From assembly GCA_009741485.1 (NCBI GenBank), contig CM019214.1:53313221-53377220 (forward strand): a stretch of 64,000 nt of DNA, given 5' to 3'. This DNA is from Malurus cyaneus samueli. Lineage: Eukaryota; Chordata; Aves; Passeriformes; Maluridae. Below, in pieces: positions 44,501-58,401 of the stretch; the first letter of the stretch is position 1, and the number at the start of each line of letters is the position of its first letter. Below the pieces are notes generated by a model. It was not told where the DNA came from. It saw only the letters and a program-made list of their open reading frames with translations, and made no database searches. The position numbers were made by a program, and so were the translations under genes.

Positions 44501-47500
44501 TTAGCTGGCTGTCTTGGATATATTTCTTGAACTGTTTGTCTCAGCTGCTTAACTTTAATTTCACTTGTTCAAGGGCTGTCAGAGAGGTTACCAAACTGGC
44601 TGAAGATGTCATATCAGCTAGATACACTGGAAGGCAGCTTGAAATTTTTAAACCCCAAATCCTGTAAAATACAGATAAATGGGGAAGGTGTTTCTGCTAC
44701 AGTCATTCAGATGAAGTTATTTATACTTGATCTGCTTCTATATTTAATTGTGTTGGAATTTGAGTTCCAGTGGCTTAGAAATATAGGAGTAGAAATATGA
44801 TGCTTTTAAGCAGTAACACTGTGCTGTTCTTTCCTGAAAAAAATTAGTACATCAGATAAATTATGTTGTAAGTGACAGGAAGGATTAATTTGGACAGTAA
44901 GCTTTGAAGTGATGTGGTTGGAAAAACAAATTTAGCAGATGTGGATATTTGCTGAAGAATCTGGATTTGAAGATTATTAAATGTGGTATGAATTACAAAT
45001 TAAGGCTGCTTGAAAGCTTCTCCACCCTCTGTGCTTGCAACTGTGTTCTTAGCCTCCATATTCTGAGAAGTTTTTATCCTCCTTAATTAGGAGGTGCTAA
45101 AGAGTAACTTTTAGTTTTGTTCCATAATATTCAGTAGCCATAACTGAGTAGCAGCAATCTACAAAAGTATGCATTTTGCTGGTTACAATTAAAAAAAAAA
45201 ATCCAGAAAATATTTCCTTGCAAAAGGAAGAAAATTTTAAGTTTTTATTATTGCTGTTACAACGCTTTTATTTTGAAAATACCTGTTTTGATGCTTTTCT
45301 TTCAAAATGAACCTGAATGTTTCTTAGGGGAATGGAAGCATGTCTTGGAGGAGAGCTGGGCAAACAGCACCAGGAAGTGCTAGAAACAACTAGGGAACAG
45401 CTAAAGAAGGGAAAACAGTTCAAGGGCTGTTCATAGCTAAGTTTGGGTATCCATTGGTTGAGTCACTGTGGCTTTCCACAAGAAAGCTACAGACTAAGAG
45501 AAATCCCGACCTCTATTTAGGAGAGATGCTGCCATTCTCTGACTTTAACCCTAAGCTTTTAGGGTTGTTATAGTGTGCTGTATTTTAGCGCATTATTTCA
45601 CATGTTGTTGTGTTTCTTTAGGATATGGGTTATGCCCCAGTCTACTGATCCGGTTTAGGGGAAGGTTGTTTGATTTTACCCTGGGAGAAATAACAAAATT
45701 CCCAGATTGTTCAGCAACAAACTTTCACTTGCAAGCTTAGAAACAGTAAGGCAGAATAAAATGCTTGGCAAATGTTAAACTGTATCTGTTTTGGGTGGAA
45801 ATGCAACAATCTATTAACATAAAACACTTAAGAAAAGGTATCAGGGAAAGGAAAGGAAGATTGTTGCAATTTCAGTGTGTGTTGGTTGCAGTGATGGTCG
45901 CAGTTTTGATCCGTCAGGATGAGGAAGGCCTGTGAAATGCAAAGTCCAATGGGTGAATATTTGCTCAGGTTAGGTGGGAACACCCGGGTAATGTTGCAAT
46001 TAAGCAAAATATATGTCCTGAGCTCATTTTTTTTAACTGCTAAACGGTAGAGCATCTTCCATCCAAGCATATGTTTCAAAGTGGGACATCATCTTACAAC
46101 AGGTGGTAGTCTTACCATTTTTGTTGTAGCTACAGCAGTGCTTTGTTTCACTATAGGTTGAAAAACTCATATCAGACAGGTCTTGAGAGGCAGGAGGAAA
46201 AAAAATAATCAATGTAATGTAAATTAACTAAGGGCTTCAACTCACGTAGCTGAGTATTTGAAAAGGCTGATTAGCATTTACTTTAGATAATGGAAGCTTT
46301 GGCTAGGCTTTTCCTGGGGAGCCAGTGACTGACAAAATCAACACCTTAATCAGCCACTATGTTCCTCATGCACAGTCAAAGCCCTTGTCTGTTTTGTCTT
46401 TAACTAGAAATGTTTACATTTTCTAACTGAATTGGTAGTGCAGAGCAGGTGTCCCATGGACCTGTTTTGCCTCCCTCAAGGTTAGCTGCATTCAACTGTA
46501 GGTTCTGCCCTCAGTTATCCTGATGAAACTCCAGACTCCTGATCAAACTGCAGACAAAATTTGCAACTCTAGGAGAACGTGCTCCGATTGAAGACAGAAA
46601 TTTACTGTTACATTTTATTTGTCAGCAAATAATACACCTCACTGCCCCAAACAATGAAACAATACTGCTTGATTTTTTAAATTTTAGGCTGATTTGCCAC
46701 AACTACCAATGAAATTAAAAAATGGTAGCATTATAAAAGGCGGGTTGTCACTCAAGTACCAGGAAGTAAACTCTCTCTGCTATTTTCTTTCAAGCCACAA
46801 AAGAGCACCTGTCCTAAAATACAAGGAGATGATTTGTATCTGCTGCATTGGAACTTCCTGTTTTCCCATGCAAAATCTGTACTCTAGTCAGTTTTACTAT
46901 TCCTTGTTTTCATCTACTTGCCTTTCTTTTTCTGCATAAGCTGTTAAGAGAGTTCCGTGGTGTTACCCTGAGACTAAAACTGTTTAGGATGATGATGGCA
47001 GCATCAGCTCTTCAGAACAGGTTGCCATGTGGGTTGTATTTAAAATGTCTTCTGGAATAGTCCCTTTGGAGAGAAATTCTAAAATGGTTTGGGTTTCAAT
47101 AGGAGACTCTGACTGGAGCAGCTACATTGTTGGGCCATCCGTTAGTTTTGGGCAGACTTTTTACTGGGTAAAACTTGAATGGGGATGAGGGAAAAACAAA
47201 GGGAGAGTGTATTTAGGCTTACAAGTTGCTTAAATACAGAGATTGCTAGTGTATATAGTGTTTCTGTATCTGGTAGAGCTGAGACATGATTGCTGTGAAA
47301 CTAGTACTTCGGAGATCTGTGAAAATGAGGAGGTGAAGGAAAGGTGGCTTATTTTGGGCCTATTCCCCAAACATTTGGGGGGGCTAAGGTGGAGTCTAAT
47401 TAAGATGTTCTTTCAGTTGTGGGAGAAGAAAGCTGAAGCTGGGGAAAAAAAATACACTGTATTACACAGACAGAGGCTTCAGGGCGCCAAGTTATGCATT

Positions 47501-48385
47501 GGGCTGTTACCTTCTTGTAAAGCCTTCACCTAGTACCTTCACACTATAGCTGGGATTTCAGATTAAGAGGTGTGTGGGAGATAACAGTGAAGATCTAATG
47601 ACTGTGCACTACTTCTCATGCAACACTACCATTTTGAAATGACCCCAGTGATCTAAGGCACATCTGTTTACCAAAACACCATTTTGGTGTTCAGTTAGGA
47701 GCAGGTATTCATCTGTTATGAACCCACTCCCATTAAATTCATTGTGCTACGATGGGGTTCAGCCTTTCTTGGAGAAGAGACTGCTGAAACAGTAAATGTT
47801 AAACATATTGATACCAAGAAGCAAATGAAGGCATCTCTAGTTGTAACATTCTTGGAGGATAATGACATCAGTGAACAGCTTGTACCTTGCTGGATGTTTA
47901 GAGTGTTTTAAGTACAGTTTTGAGTGGCAGATTTAATCTAATTAGCATGGAGCTGATAGCATTAACAGTTGCAGTCTCTCCCGCACAGCTGAACAGCTAC
48001 GAGAGCGCTGCATTGCAGAGGGAGCTGTGCAAGCACAAATAAAGACATGATCATGTCCTTGAAGAGCTTCCTATTTCAATTGCTATATATCCTGCTAAGG
48101 ACTTCTGCTCTGGGAAGGGGTTCTTGACGCCAGCACTGAACAGATGGGAGAATTGTGTTTGAACTTGCCCAGCTAGCTCCCGGCAGAGAGTACAGGCTTT
48201 GTCCACACTGGCCAGCATCTGCTTGGAGTTTTATCTGCATGTCTTGTGGTCACAGGGCCTCTAAGGGTAGGTGGGCACTTTGGATGGTTCAGGGAGCTAA
48301 AAACATGAATTTGGAGTTGGCAGTCACAGGAGTGACATGAAGGCATGGTATTGAAGTGATTGTATCATGTCCTGGGAGTTGGCTG

Positions 48386-48560
48386 AATCATAGAATTACT
48401 GAATATCCTGAGATGGAAGGGGCCCAGCAGGATCATCAGTTCCACTCCTAGCCCTGTACACAATCATACCATGTGCCTGGGAGCATTCTCCAAAGCTTCT
48501 TGAACTCTGTCAGGCTGGGGAGCTGTTCCAGTGCTTAACTGCCTGCAGGGTGAAGAGCCT
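48386..48560 (-). mobile_element. CR1 LINE fragment, minus orientation
   Basis: Reading the plus strand, it shows the reverse of a CR1 3' end: AATCATAGAATTACTGAAT, GAGATGGAAGGGGCCCAGCA, GGATCATCAGTTCCACTCCT, then ATCATACCATGTGCCTGGGA, CTTCTTGAACTCTGTCAGGC and GGAGCTGTTCCAGTGC. Moderately diverged with internal deletions. Confidence 0.85.
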
Positions 48561-49964
48561 TTAGGATAGTAGGGGTGATTGAGGGTGGAAAGCAGTGCTT
48601 GCCTGTAAATGTTGGAATACAAGGGGAGAAAGGGTTAGATCTGATGCAATCTCGCTGTTCTTTTTTTATTTCCCTGCAAGCAAATGCTGCTGGGTTTAAT
48701 CCTTAGTGTGCAATCCTAAACGACCAAGCCAAGTGGGCGAGATGGTGAGAGGCAGCAGGATACTTGGGAGTGAGTTTGTTGGCAGTGTGGCTGAGCAGGG
48801 ATGACACTTTGGACTGAAATTGGAAGAAAGTGGCAGGCTGAACGGCACCAAACAGGGTTTTCAAGGGATTTTATGTAGATGGCCTTAAGAGAACCAGTGA
48901 AAATACTTGGCCAGCAACTTAGCCAAGGTGAACAAGAGAAAGCTGCTGAATGACTTGATAAACTGCTGAGGATCTGGGTTTTTTTAAAGGAAAGCAGGTG
49001 TGAGGAGACCTATTTTGACTGACTGCTGCATTTCTTAAGAGGAGTTTACAGGCTGCCGTAGTCACTCAGACTGGTAGTATGGAAAGCAAATGACTGATCT
49101 GATCCCAGAAAACCTTCTGGGTTTGTGGGGAGAGTTAGTTGCTGGGATGTTAGTCACATCTAACATCAACTGTGTATACCTGCCTTTGTAAATGACATAG
49201 TTTTAACTGATGAAGAGGCAGTTTCTCTAGGAAGAGGGAGCTCCTGCAGAGAACAAATAGGTGATGTTGGACCGTCTTCTTCATTCTGATGAATGTGGCA
49301 GTTTTGGCACCCGTTTTTACAGCTCATTTCCTTTCCATTTACGCATAAAGTAGGTCACTAAAAATTGTTCTTTTTATTGGCACGAAATAGAGTGTTTGTG
49401 AATCAGTTTATCTTTAACAGAATACAGCTTTAGGTAAATGAATCAGCTATTCCTAAAGAAAATTTATCTATGCATTTATAAGATTGTATCTTACTTCCAG
49501 TATTGTGCAGAAATATGAAAAAAGTGCTGTAAATTACTTGGATTATCATTTGTGTCAAATAAGGAGTTTGCCAATGCTTCTCTTAATGAATGATTGGATG
49601 CTTATACGACACTTGGATTTCACTGCCTTTGTATTTAATTAATGAGAAAAACCTAGACTCTGAATTGCAGAACCAGTATTTCCCTAATTGTTTCCACAAT
49701 AAGGTTGTCAAATTGCCTGCAGATTAAAAGTGTCATGATGAAAAGACCCCATGGTAATTTTTCCTGCCAGGATTTGTGAAATTTCCCATTGCAGTTTAAT
49801 ATCACCAACGAAATCAATTCTATGCCAGACTAAAAAGTGTCAAACTATAGAGTCCCAGCTCATGCTTGGGTATGATTATGGAATTTGGTTGCTGACAGTG
49901 CTGATGTTCTCTTGCTCTGTATGGTAGTTGGGTGAGTATGGAGTAAAGCTTTTTTTGTCTTTCA

Positions 49965-50150
49965 TGGGTGTTTGTTGTGGTTTTTTTTTGGTTGTTGTTT
50001 TTGGGTTTGTTTTGGTTTGTTTTTTTGGGTTTTTTGTTGTTGTTGTTTGTTTTGATTTGTTTGGGGTTTTGGGGGTTGTGTTTTTTTTGTTGTTGTTGTT
50101 GTTTTTGGTTTGGGGGGTTTTGTTGTTTCTTTTTGTTTGTTTGTTTGGTT
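49965..50150 (+). repeat. G/T-only low-complexity tract
   Basis: Within 186 nt there is a single A (50055) and a single C (50129); all other bases are G or T. It includes GGGGTTTTGGGGG, several GGG runs and GTT triplet runs. The open frames through it are artefacts of this composition. Confidence 0.95.
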
Positions 50151-53100
50151 CATTGGTTTTTTGCATTTTTTTTTTAATAGTAGTATCTGACTTTAGAAAA
50201 GGTCATTGTCCAACAGTAGCAAACACAGCCATGTGCTCTGGTTCTGTGCTGTGGCACGGGTATCCTGGGTTTTCTGATGCATGTTTCTCATAGCTTGCAG
50301 GCATCACTGATTGTGAAATTACAGCAAATGCTAAATACTGATTTAACATCTTCAGGTCTTTAGAACTAAATTGTTCTTTGGTAGTTGTAGAACCTAAGTG
50401 GTACTTAAAATGTTTTTAAGGTGTTTTCTGCTGTGCTGTCTTGATAATATGATTTCTCTGGTTTATTAAAGCAGGTAGGTAAGTAAGACTCGAATGTTCT
50501 ACGGGCATAATAAGGTCAGGTGTAGAAACCAACCTGTAGCTAAAGAATTTGTTATGCTGATAAGTGTACACTGCACTTAGCTATGAACTACAGACATGGA
50601 TTAAGAAAATGGAGTAGTAATGGGAGTGAGGGGAATAGTCAGATAAAACATGCATTATTTCTTACAACATATATGGGTTTTTTTTTGTCTTCTTTGCTTT
50701 GTTACAGATAGAAACTACATGTCTTGCCCTTCTGTTTATTCCTCCACTTGATTACACTCAACGGCAAATGTGGTTCATGCTGCTTTGGTGGTTAAGAGAG
50801 CACATAACATTTACACAAACTTCCTGGACACATGCTTCTGCTATCCATAATCCTGTACACCACAACTGCAGCCACCAGATTCCCAAGAAGTGTGTATTTT
50901 AACCTAAGGTCATTGCTTCCTTGACCCCACTGTGTGATGAACTCTTTTCACTTTTCCAGCAGTTCTCTTTAAGGAAATGTAAACAGAAGTATTCCATTCA
51001 TAAGCTCAGTGTTTGAGAGGTCCAGCAGTGAAACTCAGGATAAGATGCTTCTACTACACACAGTAGAACAATACTAGAGGAGGTAAGAGGAACAGAAGGA
51101 TTGTTATTGCAGGAATAGTTTAAATAGTCTGGGGAGAAAAAAATAATCTGCATCACAGTGTCTTTGCATTCTTCTATGTCATTTCTGTGGTCTTGAAGCG
51201 CTCAATAATTTTCAGAACAATCCCAAGTCTTATTCACATTTTATAATCCTGCATCAAGTCGTTGTGTTTTTCCATTGATTTGTGAGGATTATATCTCCAT
51301 TAAGGATGGAGATTACTTTTTAAAAAAAGTTTAATGTCCATTCTTTCGGAGTCCCTTAGACAATGTGCTTATGAAATATGTGCCAAGCTTCTACATGCTC
51401 ACCATTTTTAAACTTGAGCACTAAAACGCAGTGAAATTGTGTGCAGTCATGTACAAACAAATGATTTATATCTAACTTGGCAACTGTAATGCTTACATTT
51501 TATAGAATGATAAACACTTAAGGGTTTTGGCCCCCAATTATGTTGTTCCATTTATCAAAATTCCCAAGGCCATAGTTGGAAAACATTCTGCATTTGTGCA
51601 CCTCACACTCTGTATCGAATTTGTAGAAGCTGCATGTGTTTAGTATTTTACTACTCAAGTGCTTGCATTTGTCATCAATGCAATAAACAGTTGCATAGCT
51701 ATATATCATTTATGTAGAAAAAAGGTTAGTTCTTTCCTTTTCCCCCACCCTTTCCCACATATCTGTGTCCAGAGCTGGATGTGGGGGGCCTGGCCTCAGC
51801 AGACATTTCTCATGCTGGATGAAAGGGGCTGCTGAAGTCGCTGCTCACAGGGGTGAGCTGTGGCTGCGTGTGCTTCTGTAGCTGCTTTCAAAAAGGGAAG
51901 CTTTGAAGTGCTTCAAAGAACCCAGCGGTATCTGTACCTTTTGATTAAAAGGATGTTCAGTACAAATAGGAGAATATACTGAAATACTAAGATAAGCAAA
52001 TTTTGTGGTCATGAACAATAATTCCTAGGGGAGAGCTGATGGTGACCAAAGTGTACCTAAGCAAAACTGTACTTTCACCCAGCTCTTAAGGGCTGAATAA
52101 ACAAACAAACAACCTTGATTAAAAAGAAAGTGGCCTGAAACACAGTAGTGACTGTTGTTACTGCCCTATACTAGAAGAGACAATTTATGGGTAAAGCTAA
52201 AATTGTAACACTGCTGAATTTTTCTGAATGTCAGATCAAATGTGTCAGGGTTTAGTTCTATATATTTTGCTGCCAATACTAAACAAATAATGGGACTAGC
52301 TATATCTTTTTAAGTGGGTAGCCTTCCTAAAAATTATTTTACTTATGTTGAGTTGGTTTTTTTTTTCCTTCTGGAAAAAAGAGGTTGGGGTTTTGGCACG
52401 GGAGAGTTGTCTGTGATGTAGCAGAACTTAGTTCATCTCATGCCAAACACCAACACTTGATATCAATAATCGTCGACTCAAATATTGCTCTTGGGTACAT
52501 TAATCGTTCCCATTGTTCCATAACACAGCGGGAAAAACAGTCTTTAACAATTGCTACTGGGGAAAATCGCACAGTGGGAGTTGAAGCAGTTCTTGTAGTT
52601 GTGTAACAAAACTCCAGAATGTTGGCAACACTCTGGACCTGGAAGGGGATTCTTGTTGGTGAATGCTAGCAGTTGTTTCAGATTCATGTGCACTCTTTTT
52701 TTCTCTCTTTGTGGTATTGCATTACACTGCACATGGGAAAATATCATTCTTAAAGGATATGGTTTTTTCTGCTTGCTGCCCCAAAGAGGGTAACTTGTAA
52801 GGAATGCATGGCTGGCAAATTGTGACAGGATGAATTTGAATTTCCTTACTGCATGACTGTCAGTATACATTTGATGGGTGATACATTTGTACTGTGTTGT
52901 CAGATGAAGCCTTAATAGCATTCAGTGGTGCTAGCCTGAGCTTTAGAGCATGTCCTTCTAAGAAAAAAGAACATACAGGTTATTTCCCTTTGTTTTCTTC
53001 CTAGTAAGGGTAACTAAAGCCCAGAATATTCTCTTCCCTCCTATGCCTCTTTTCCCATTGTTTTTGCTGCAAACCATGCTTGGAAACAGCAACATCACTT

Positions 53101-53224
53101 CCTAAGGCAAATAGTTTTAATTAAACTTCAGGTGAAGATACTTATGATTTCAAAGGATGAAGAAGATCATTTGAGAAACAGAAGTATTTCTGGGAAAGCC
53201 CAGGATGGTGTCTCCCCTTCTCCC

Positions 53225-53288
53225 AGTTAAAGCAACCTATTTCTTTACATTTGGGAAGTTAAAGCAACCTATTTCTTTACATTTGGGA
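53225..53288 (+). repeat. Tandem duplication, 32-bp unit, two identical copies
   Basis: The unit starts AGTTAAAGCAACC and ends TTTACATTTGGGA. Copies at 53225-53256 and 53257-53288 appear identical. Confidence 0.92.
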
Positions 53289-56200
53289 AGATAATTTGAA
53301 CTCTTTGAGGCTTAGGTGAATGGTTACCCTGATGCTTTATGAGGTGGAAGAGGATGAGACTTTCATATCTCATAAATTGGTTCAGTTGCCTTTGAGTACA
53401 TTTCCACTAAACCCAAGGTCTCATTCATTAGGCTGGGGCACTGGTGTGGAAAGTCATCAGAGCAACCCTGGGACTGTTAGAGATGCAGGTCAGAGCACGA
53501 GATGTGTTCAGCTCCTGTTAAAACCTGTCTGCTTTGCAGCAAAGGTGCAGGGAAAAGGGCTCAAGTGCTGACAGCTCTGCCATAGCTGTGTTTGACTTGG
53601 AGTGGTCAGGCAGCAGGCGTACAGCACTTCCCTCCCACCTCAGCCAGGTGTCAGCACAGCCAGCGTGGGCGATGCTCTACAGATGAGCACATGCTGGAGC
53701 TCTGCTTGGGTGATGAGATCACTCATTAGCTCCAAAGGAGGCATTTACCTGATAACTGTGTGGTGTAACCTGTGTACTCTGACTTCTGACTGGTCATTGA
53801 GGCACTTAGCATTTCTAAGTCTCCCTTCCAATGAGATTTTGAGTGTCTGTGGCAGTACAGTCAGATTCAAAGGGGCAGGAGTTGGGGTTAGAGAGATTTC
53901 TTTATTAGGAATTGATCCATAATAGAACTTGCCACCCAATACATGCATAAGCTTTCTAATGCATTCCCTTGAATATTTTAAGCATTTATTTTAAATTAGT
54001 AATTCATTCCTCTAGAGTGTTTGCATGCTTCCTTTCAGTCAGTGGTTTCAAAGGATTTTAAAAATATCCACTGGCTGGTGACATATTGCTCTGCCTTTAT
54101 GGTTCCAGATACTAGGGTGTGGGTAAGTAGCTAGCCTGAGTCTTGTGCCTGACAACAGATGTTCCACCCACAAAAATAAACTTGCCCTGTCTCAGGCCAT
54201 CTGAAAACAAGTTTTGTTCTGCGTGCATTCATCTAGTTTGCACTTTTTAATGGGAACCACAGTGTTCAGTACCTTTGTCTGCATGTCTACTTGGTGCACA
54301 AGGCCTCTTCTCTTTATGTTGATGGTTTCAAAGAGACTGCCAGACTGAATCACTGATATAGCAATAATATTTTATAATGCTGCAAGATAGTTCCCTTGAC
54401 TTTTTGCCTTTTTCAGGAAAAAAGTCTAAGCAGGGAGTTGCGTGCTTTCAGGTGGTGTCTGCCTATGTATCAGAAGCAGCAATGCTTAGAGTTTTGGTTT
54501 GGGAAAAAATCATGACATCTTTTGGAATATTTCATGATGTGATAGTTGGCAATGGTTGTGACCAAAATGAAGGGATTTTCCATTGTAGGATGTATGATTG
54601 ACTAGGGTATATTCCTAGTTTGTTTTATTTGTCCTTTTAAGTAGGAGCTGTAAAGAGCAACTACTGCCCACTTAGCATTGGAATGGGCTGTCAGTAAAGA
54701 AGAGATCTCACTACTGCTTGTGCTGCTTTCCCCAAAGCACTGGGAAAATGATAGTTGTTGCTCTTCTACCTTCTGTCACCATGAACAAAATCCCTTACTA
54801 ATTTTTTCAGGCTTCCTAGAAAATGTCTTTTGACTGCTGCCACAATTAATGAAAAGCTGTTGTGTGAAAGGTCTACACCTGTATAAGATTTGACTCCAAC
54901 AGCATTCTTCATATTTAAAGCTAAAGTTCTTCACTCTTATCCAACTGTTTCTCCTTTGCAACCGTCTCTATAGCTATAGTAATTGCTTGGATAATATTCT
55001 TTAGATCATAGCTGGGGGCAGGAGAAAAAAAGCAGTGGGAAGAAACTAAGTTAGTACAGATGGTGTTACACTTGATTAAATACTTTGATAACGGCATTTA
55101 TGGGCTGAGAATCAACTAATATAATGTAGTTGGTTTTGTGGGATTTTAGCAATACCTTGTTTCCCAGATGATAGCATGGGAAGGTGTTCAGGTTGCTCTC
55201 AGAATGCCATGCAAATTCCAGCAAACAGATTGTTTCCTACAGTTTGCTTTGTTGTCATAATTTGTAGATGACACTCTCTGACTTCATTTGCATAATTTCA
55301 CCCACATCTAATTTTCCAGTTATCAGAAATCAGATTGCCAAAGATGATCTCTCTTGTATGGTAACGCTAAGTCCTTTGTATGACTTGAACCATGATACAG
55401 ATTTGTTAAAAATCGATTTTTCCTTCTTCATATTTATATGAAAAATCAGCTATGATTGCTCTATTAGTTCAGACAAAGTAAGTTGGAAGAGAAGTTACAT
55501 GCAATTGGCAAGGGTTTTTTTTTTGCAGGACTCTTTGGGTCTCAGTATTTGAACTTCTCTTTTCAGTATTCTTTGCTTTGTCTAAACGAATAACCCCAAC
55601 AACTCAGAAAATTAGGTTTCTTTCTATGTCTTCCTCAAGCAGGGAAGTTGCTTTTGAGGTGCAAGAAGGTTTTCTTTCTATTTATGACTTCATCACCACT
55701 GTGAACTAAATTCTAAAATTATCTTTCTACAAAATCATAGGATGGTAAAATGATAAGGGAGGATTTCTTCATACAACTGACAACTTTGTAGACAGATTTG
55801 TTTTTTTCTCCAACTTGCTAATTACTTGTATAGTAGACTTTACTGTTTTCTGAAAGTTCTTACACTTTTGTAGAAAACTGTCAGTACAAGACAGTTTAGG
55901 TAAGACCATTCCATGAATTAGGGTCTGTCATAAAAAAACCTTGGGCAGACTCCCTGAATTTCTTTCTTCACAATCAGTTTTGTTGCCCAAAGTTAACTGT
56001 TCGGACACAGCAGAACCACTTTTGATGCAGAAGGGAGTCTTGTATCTCAGACTGATTTTACAACGTGTAGTTGCTTTCTGTGAGTGAAGGTAATCAAGAA
56101 AACATTGATTAATATCTAAAAATCGAGCAAGGATTTTTTGTAAGCTAGAAAATATTTGCTGTAAGGGAAGGGCTGGAAGGGCTTTCTGCAGCTGCCAGAG

Positions 56201-57188
56201 CTGTCAAAGTGTGTGTGATAAATTGTTCAGTAAATGCACATGAGCTGATCCTGTAGCAACTCACTGGAGCTTTGTGATGGACTCCCTGAGGATCCCAGGC
56301 TTCCTAGACACAGGTCAGCATAAGCCTCCTCTAGGATTTATCCTGCTAACCATAAACTCTGCCCAGAAAGGATCCAGAGCTGGTAGCAGGGAGATTGTTC
56401 CCTCTGAAATCAATGCTGCTTTTTCAGGCCTATGGATTAAGAAGGGAACAAGCTCTTAATGGCCACGTGAGGGTGTGGTGGAGGTGATAGGGTAGAAAAT
56501 TGTTATTCTGACTGGAGTCTTGATGTGTGACCTTCTTTCTATTAGAGGGCACTTCTTACCCAAGACTGAAGTGGAAACCTTTGAAATGCATCTCTCAGAT
56601 AATGCTGAATGTAATAGGAAATGTCCTTCCTTCCTGGACGTAGGTGCTTTGGATGATAATTAGTACCCCTGGTCACTAAGCTCACATGACAGTTGCTCAT
56701 TTAACCAGGAAGAGGGTACAAAGGATTTTCTTACGCTTTTTTTGTTTTTTTTTCCTTTAATGCAATTATTGTCTTCCCTGGAAAAGGAAGTTAAATTCTG
56801 GATAGGAGACAAAATTGAAGTACATTAGTTTCATAATTAGGTAGTTCGATATTAGGAAATACCCCTGTTGCCTCATTCTTTAAATGGTATCACTGAAGAG
56901 TTTATGAAGGATTTCCTTTAGGAGGAATAAGTTTCTTAAGAGTAAGCATTGATTTTTGACTTTTGCAACACAGTGAAAGAACATTAATAGGAAATAACTA
57001 GGAAGAGAATGATAAGTAAATGAAAGGTTTTAATCTGCTCAGTATAATTTAATATATGAGATTGGGTTCAGTAAACTTGGTTGTGGTGTGGTTCTCATTT
57101 AAACCAAGTATTTCCAATTACTTTGGTGGAAGCCAGACTGTTTGTTGTTTTTTTTTTTAATTTAATGTTAGATATCTAAATAAACTGG

Positions 57189-57623
57189 TGTCATGGTTTA
57201 GGAATGGTATTCTCCAATTTAATGCTCCCATACTGCAGCTTGCTCCACCTCCCCCCTCCCTCATGCAGGTGGCTGGAGAGGAGAATTAGGGGCACAGAAG
57301 GCAAAGATCATGGGTTGTGATAAGAACAGTTTACTGAAAACAGCAATGAGATAAGCAAACGAACCGCAACAGAACACTACTAATGACAGAGGGTACAAGG
57401 AAAGAAAGAATTCATACAGAAAAAGATGCACTTGATAATAGATAATACTGGATGACCGTGTCCACTGTGTTCTCTCAACCAGATGGAACTCCTTCTCCCT
57501 GGAAGAGACTTTTCCCCTCTCAGGGGCAATGACACAAAGTGATAAAGAAAAACCTCTATGTCCCGGCTATGTTCCTTCCCAACTACTGCAAAAATTAACA
57601 CTGTCCTGGACAGAACCAGGACA
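57189..57623 (+). mobile_element. Solo LTR of an avian endogenous retrovirus with intact target-site duplication
   Basis: The element starts TGTCATGGTTTAGG and ends CAGAACCAGGACA, so the termini are TGT and ACA. It is flanked on both sides by ACTGG (57184-57188 and 57624-57628), a perfect 5-bp target-site duplication. An internal landmark, ATGGGTTGTGATAAGAACAG, resembles the ERVL-type LTR at 14269. At 435 bp without internal retroviral genes, it is a solo LTR. It lies in the same orientation as TBC1D4. Confidence 0.88.
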
Positions 57624-58341
57624 ACTGGAAAGTGGAAGGCTGAGTTTATTTGTCTTCAAAAGTAACACCTGCCAGTTTGGGATACTCAGACAGTAACCTT
57701 GGGGTTTGTGTATGAAGAGATGATAAAAACTGGAGCTGCTTCTAAGTGGATTCTCACTCTGTTGCTATTTCATGCTCTTGATTTTATTCATAGGTACCTA
57801 AGCCTGGCATTTTAGTGGCAATGGTCTGCCAAATTCAGTCTGTGGAGTCTGGGGTGCCTGACCAGATGTCAGCAGGATGCAGGACACTCTGCTGTCTGTG
57901 TTTCTGCTGTGAGAATTCAGGTTCTTCAGTCAAACTCATTTCAGGGGGAAAAGCACAGCTGTTGGGGGATGGGACAGGGCAGGATGGGATTCAGCTCCAG
58001 GTTTAGGTTCCAACTCCTACATGAGATGGCTACTGTACCTCATTCACCTGGAATAGAAAAACTCCTCTCCATCTTTTATTAATCACCCACTAAATTATTA
58101 ATCTTGTCTGTTCACTCACAATAAATAGTCTTGCCTAAAGCATGAGAAATTTGTGTTTTGATTGACAGTAACAGAAATACTGTATGCATGAATTGCTTTA
58201 GCTCAGCTTAGAAAAGACAACATAAGACTCAGACTAAATAGTTAAATATTACATAGCTACCTAGGATTTGAAGATTCCTGACTCACCAAACACAGTACTT
58301 CTACACTAGCATTTTATGTTCTGTTTAGAGTCCATCTTACT

Positions 58342-58401
58342 GTTGAAAACAAATATGTTGAAAACAAATATAAACAAATACGTTTTGTTGAAAACAAATA
58401 A
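58342..58401 (+). repeat. Short imperfect tandem repeat
   Basis: GTTGAAAACAAATA occurs three times, the last after an AT-rich insertion, giving an A-rich local repeat of no evident function. Confidence 0.8.

Noticed and set aside
49928..50293. A hydrophobic-looking 121-codon frame resembling a membrane protein
   Set aside because: It is translation of the G/T-only tract, giving Phe, Val, Leu, Gly and Cys by composition alone.
55731..55770. CR1-like AAAATCATAGGATGG sequence
   Set aside because: A single short match without the rest of the CR1 3' end.
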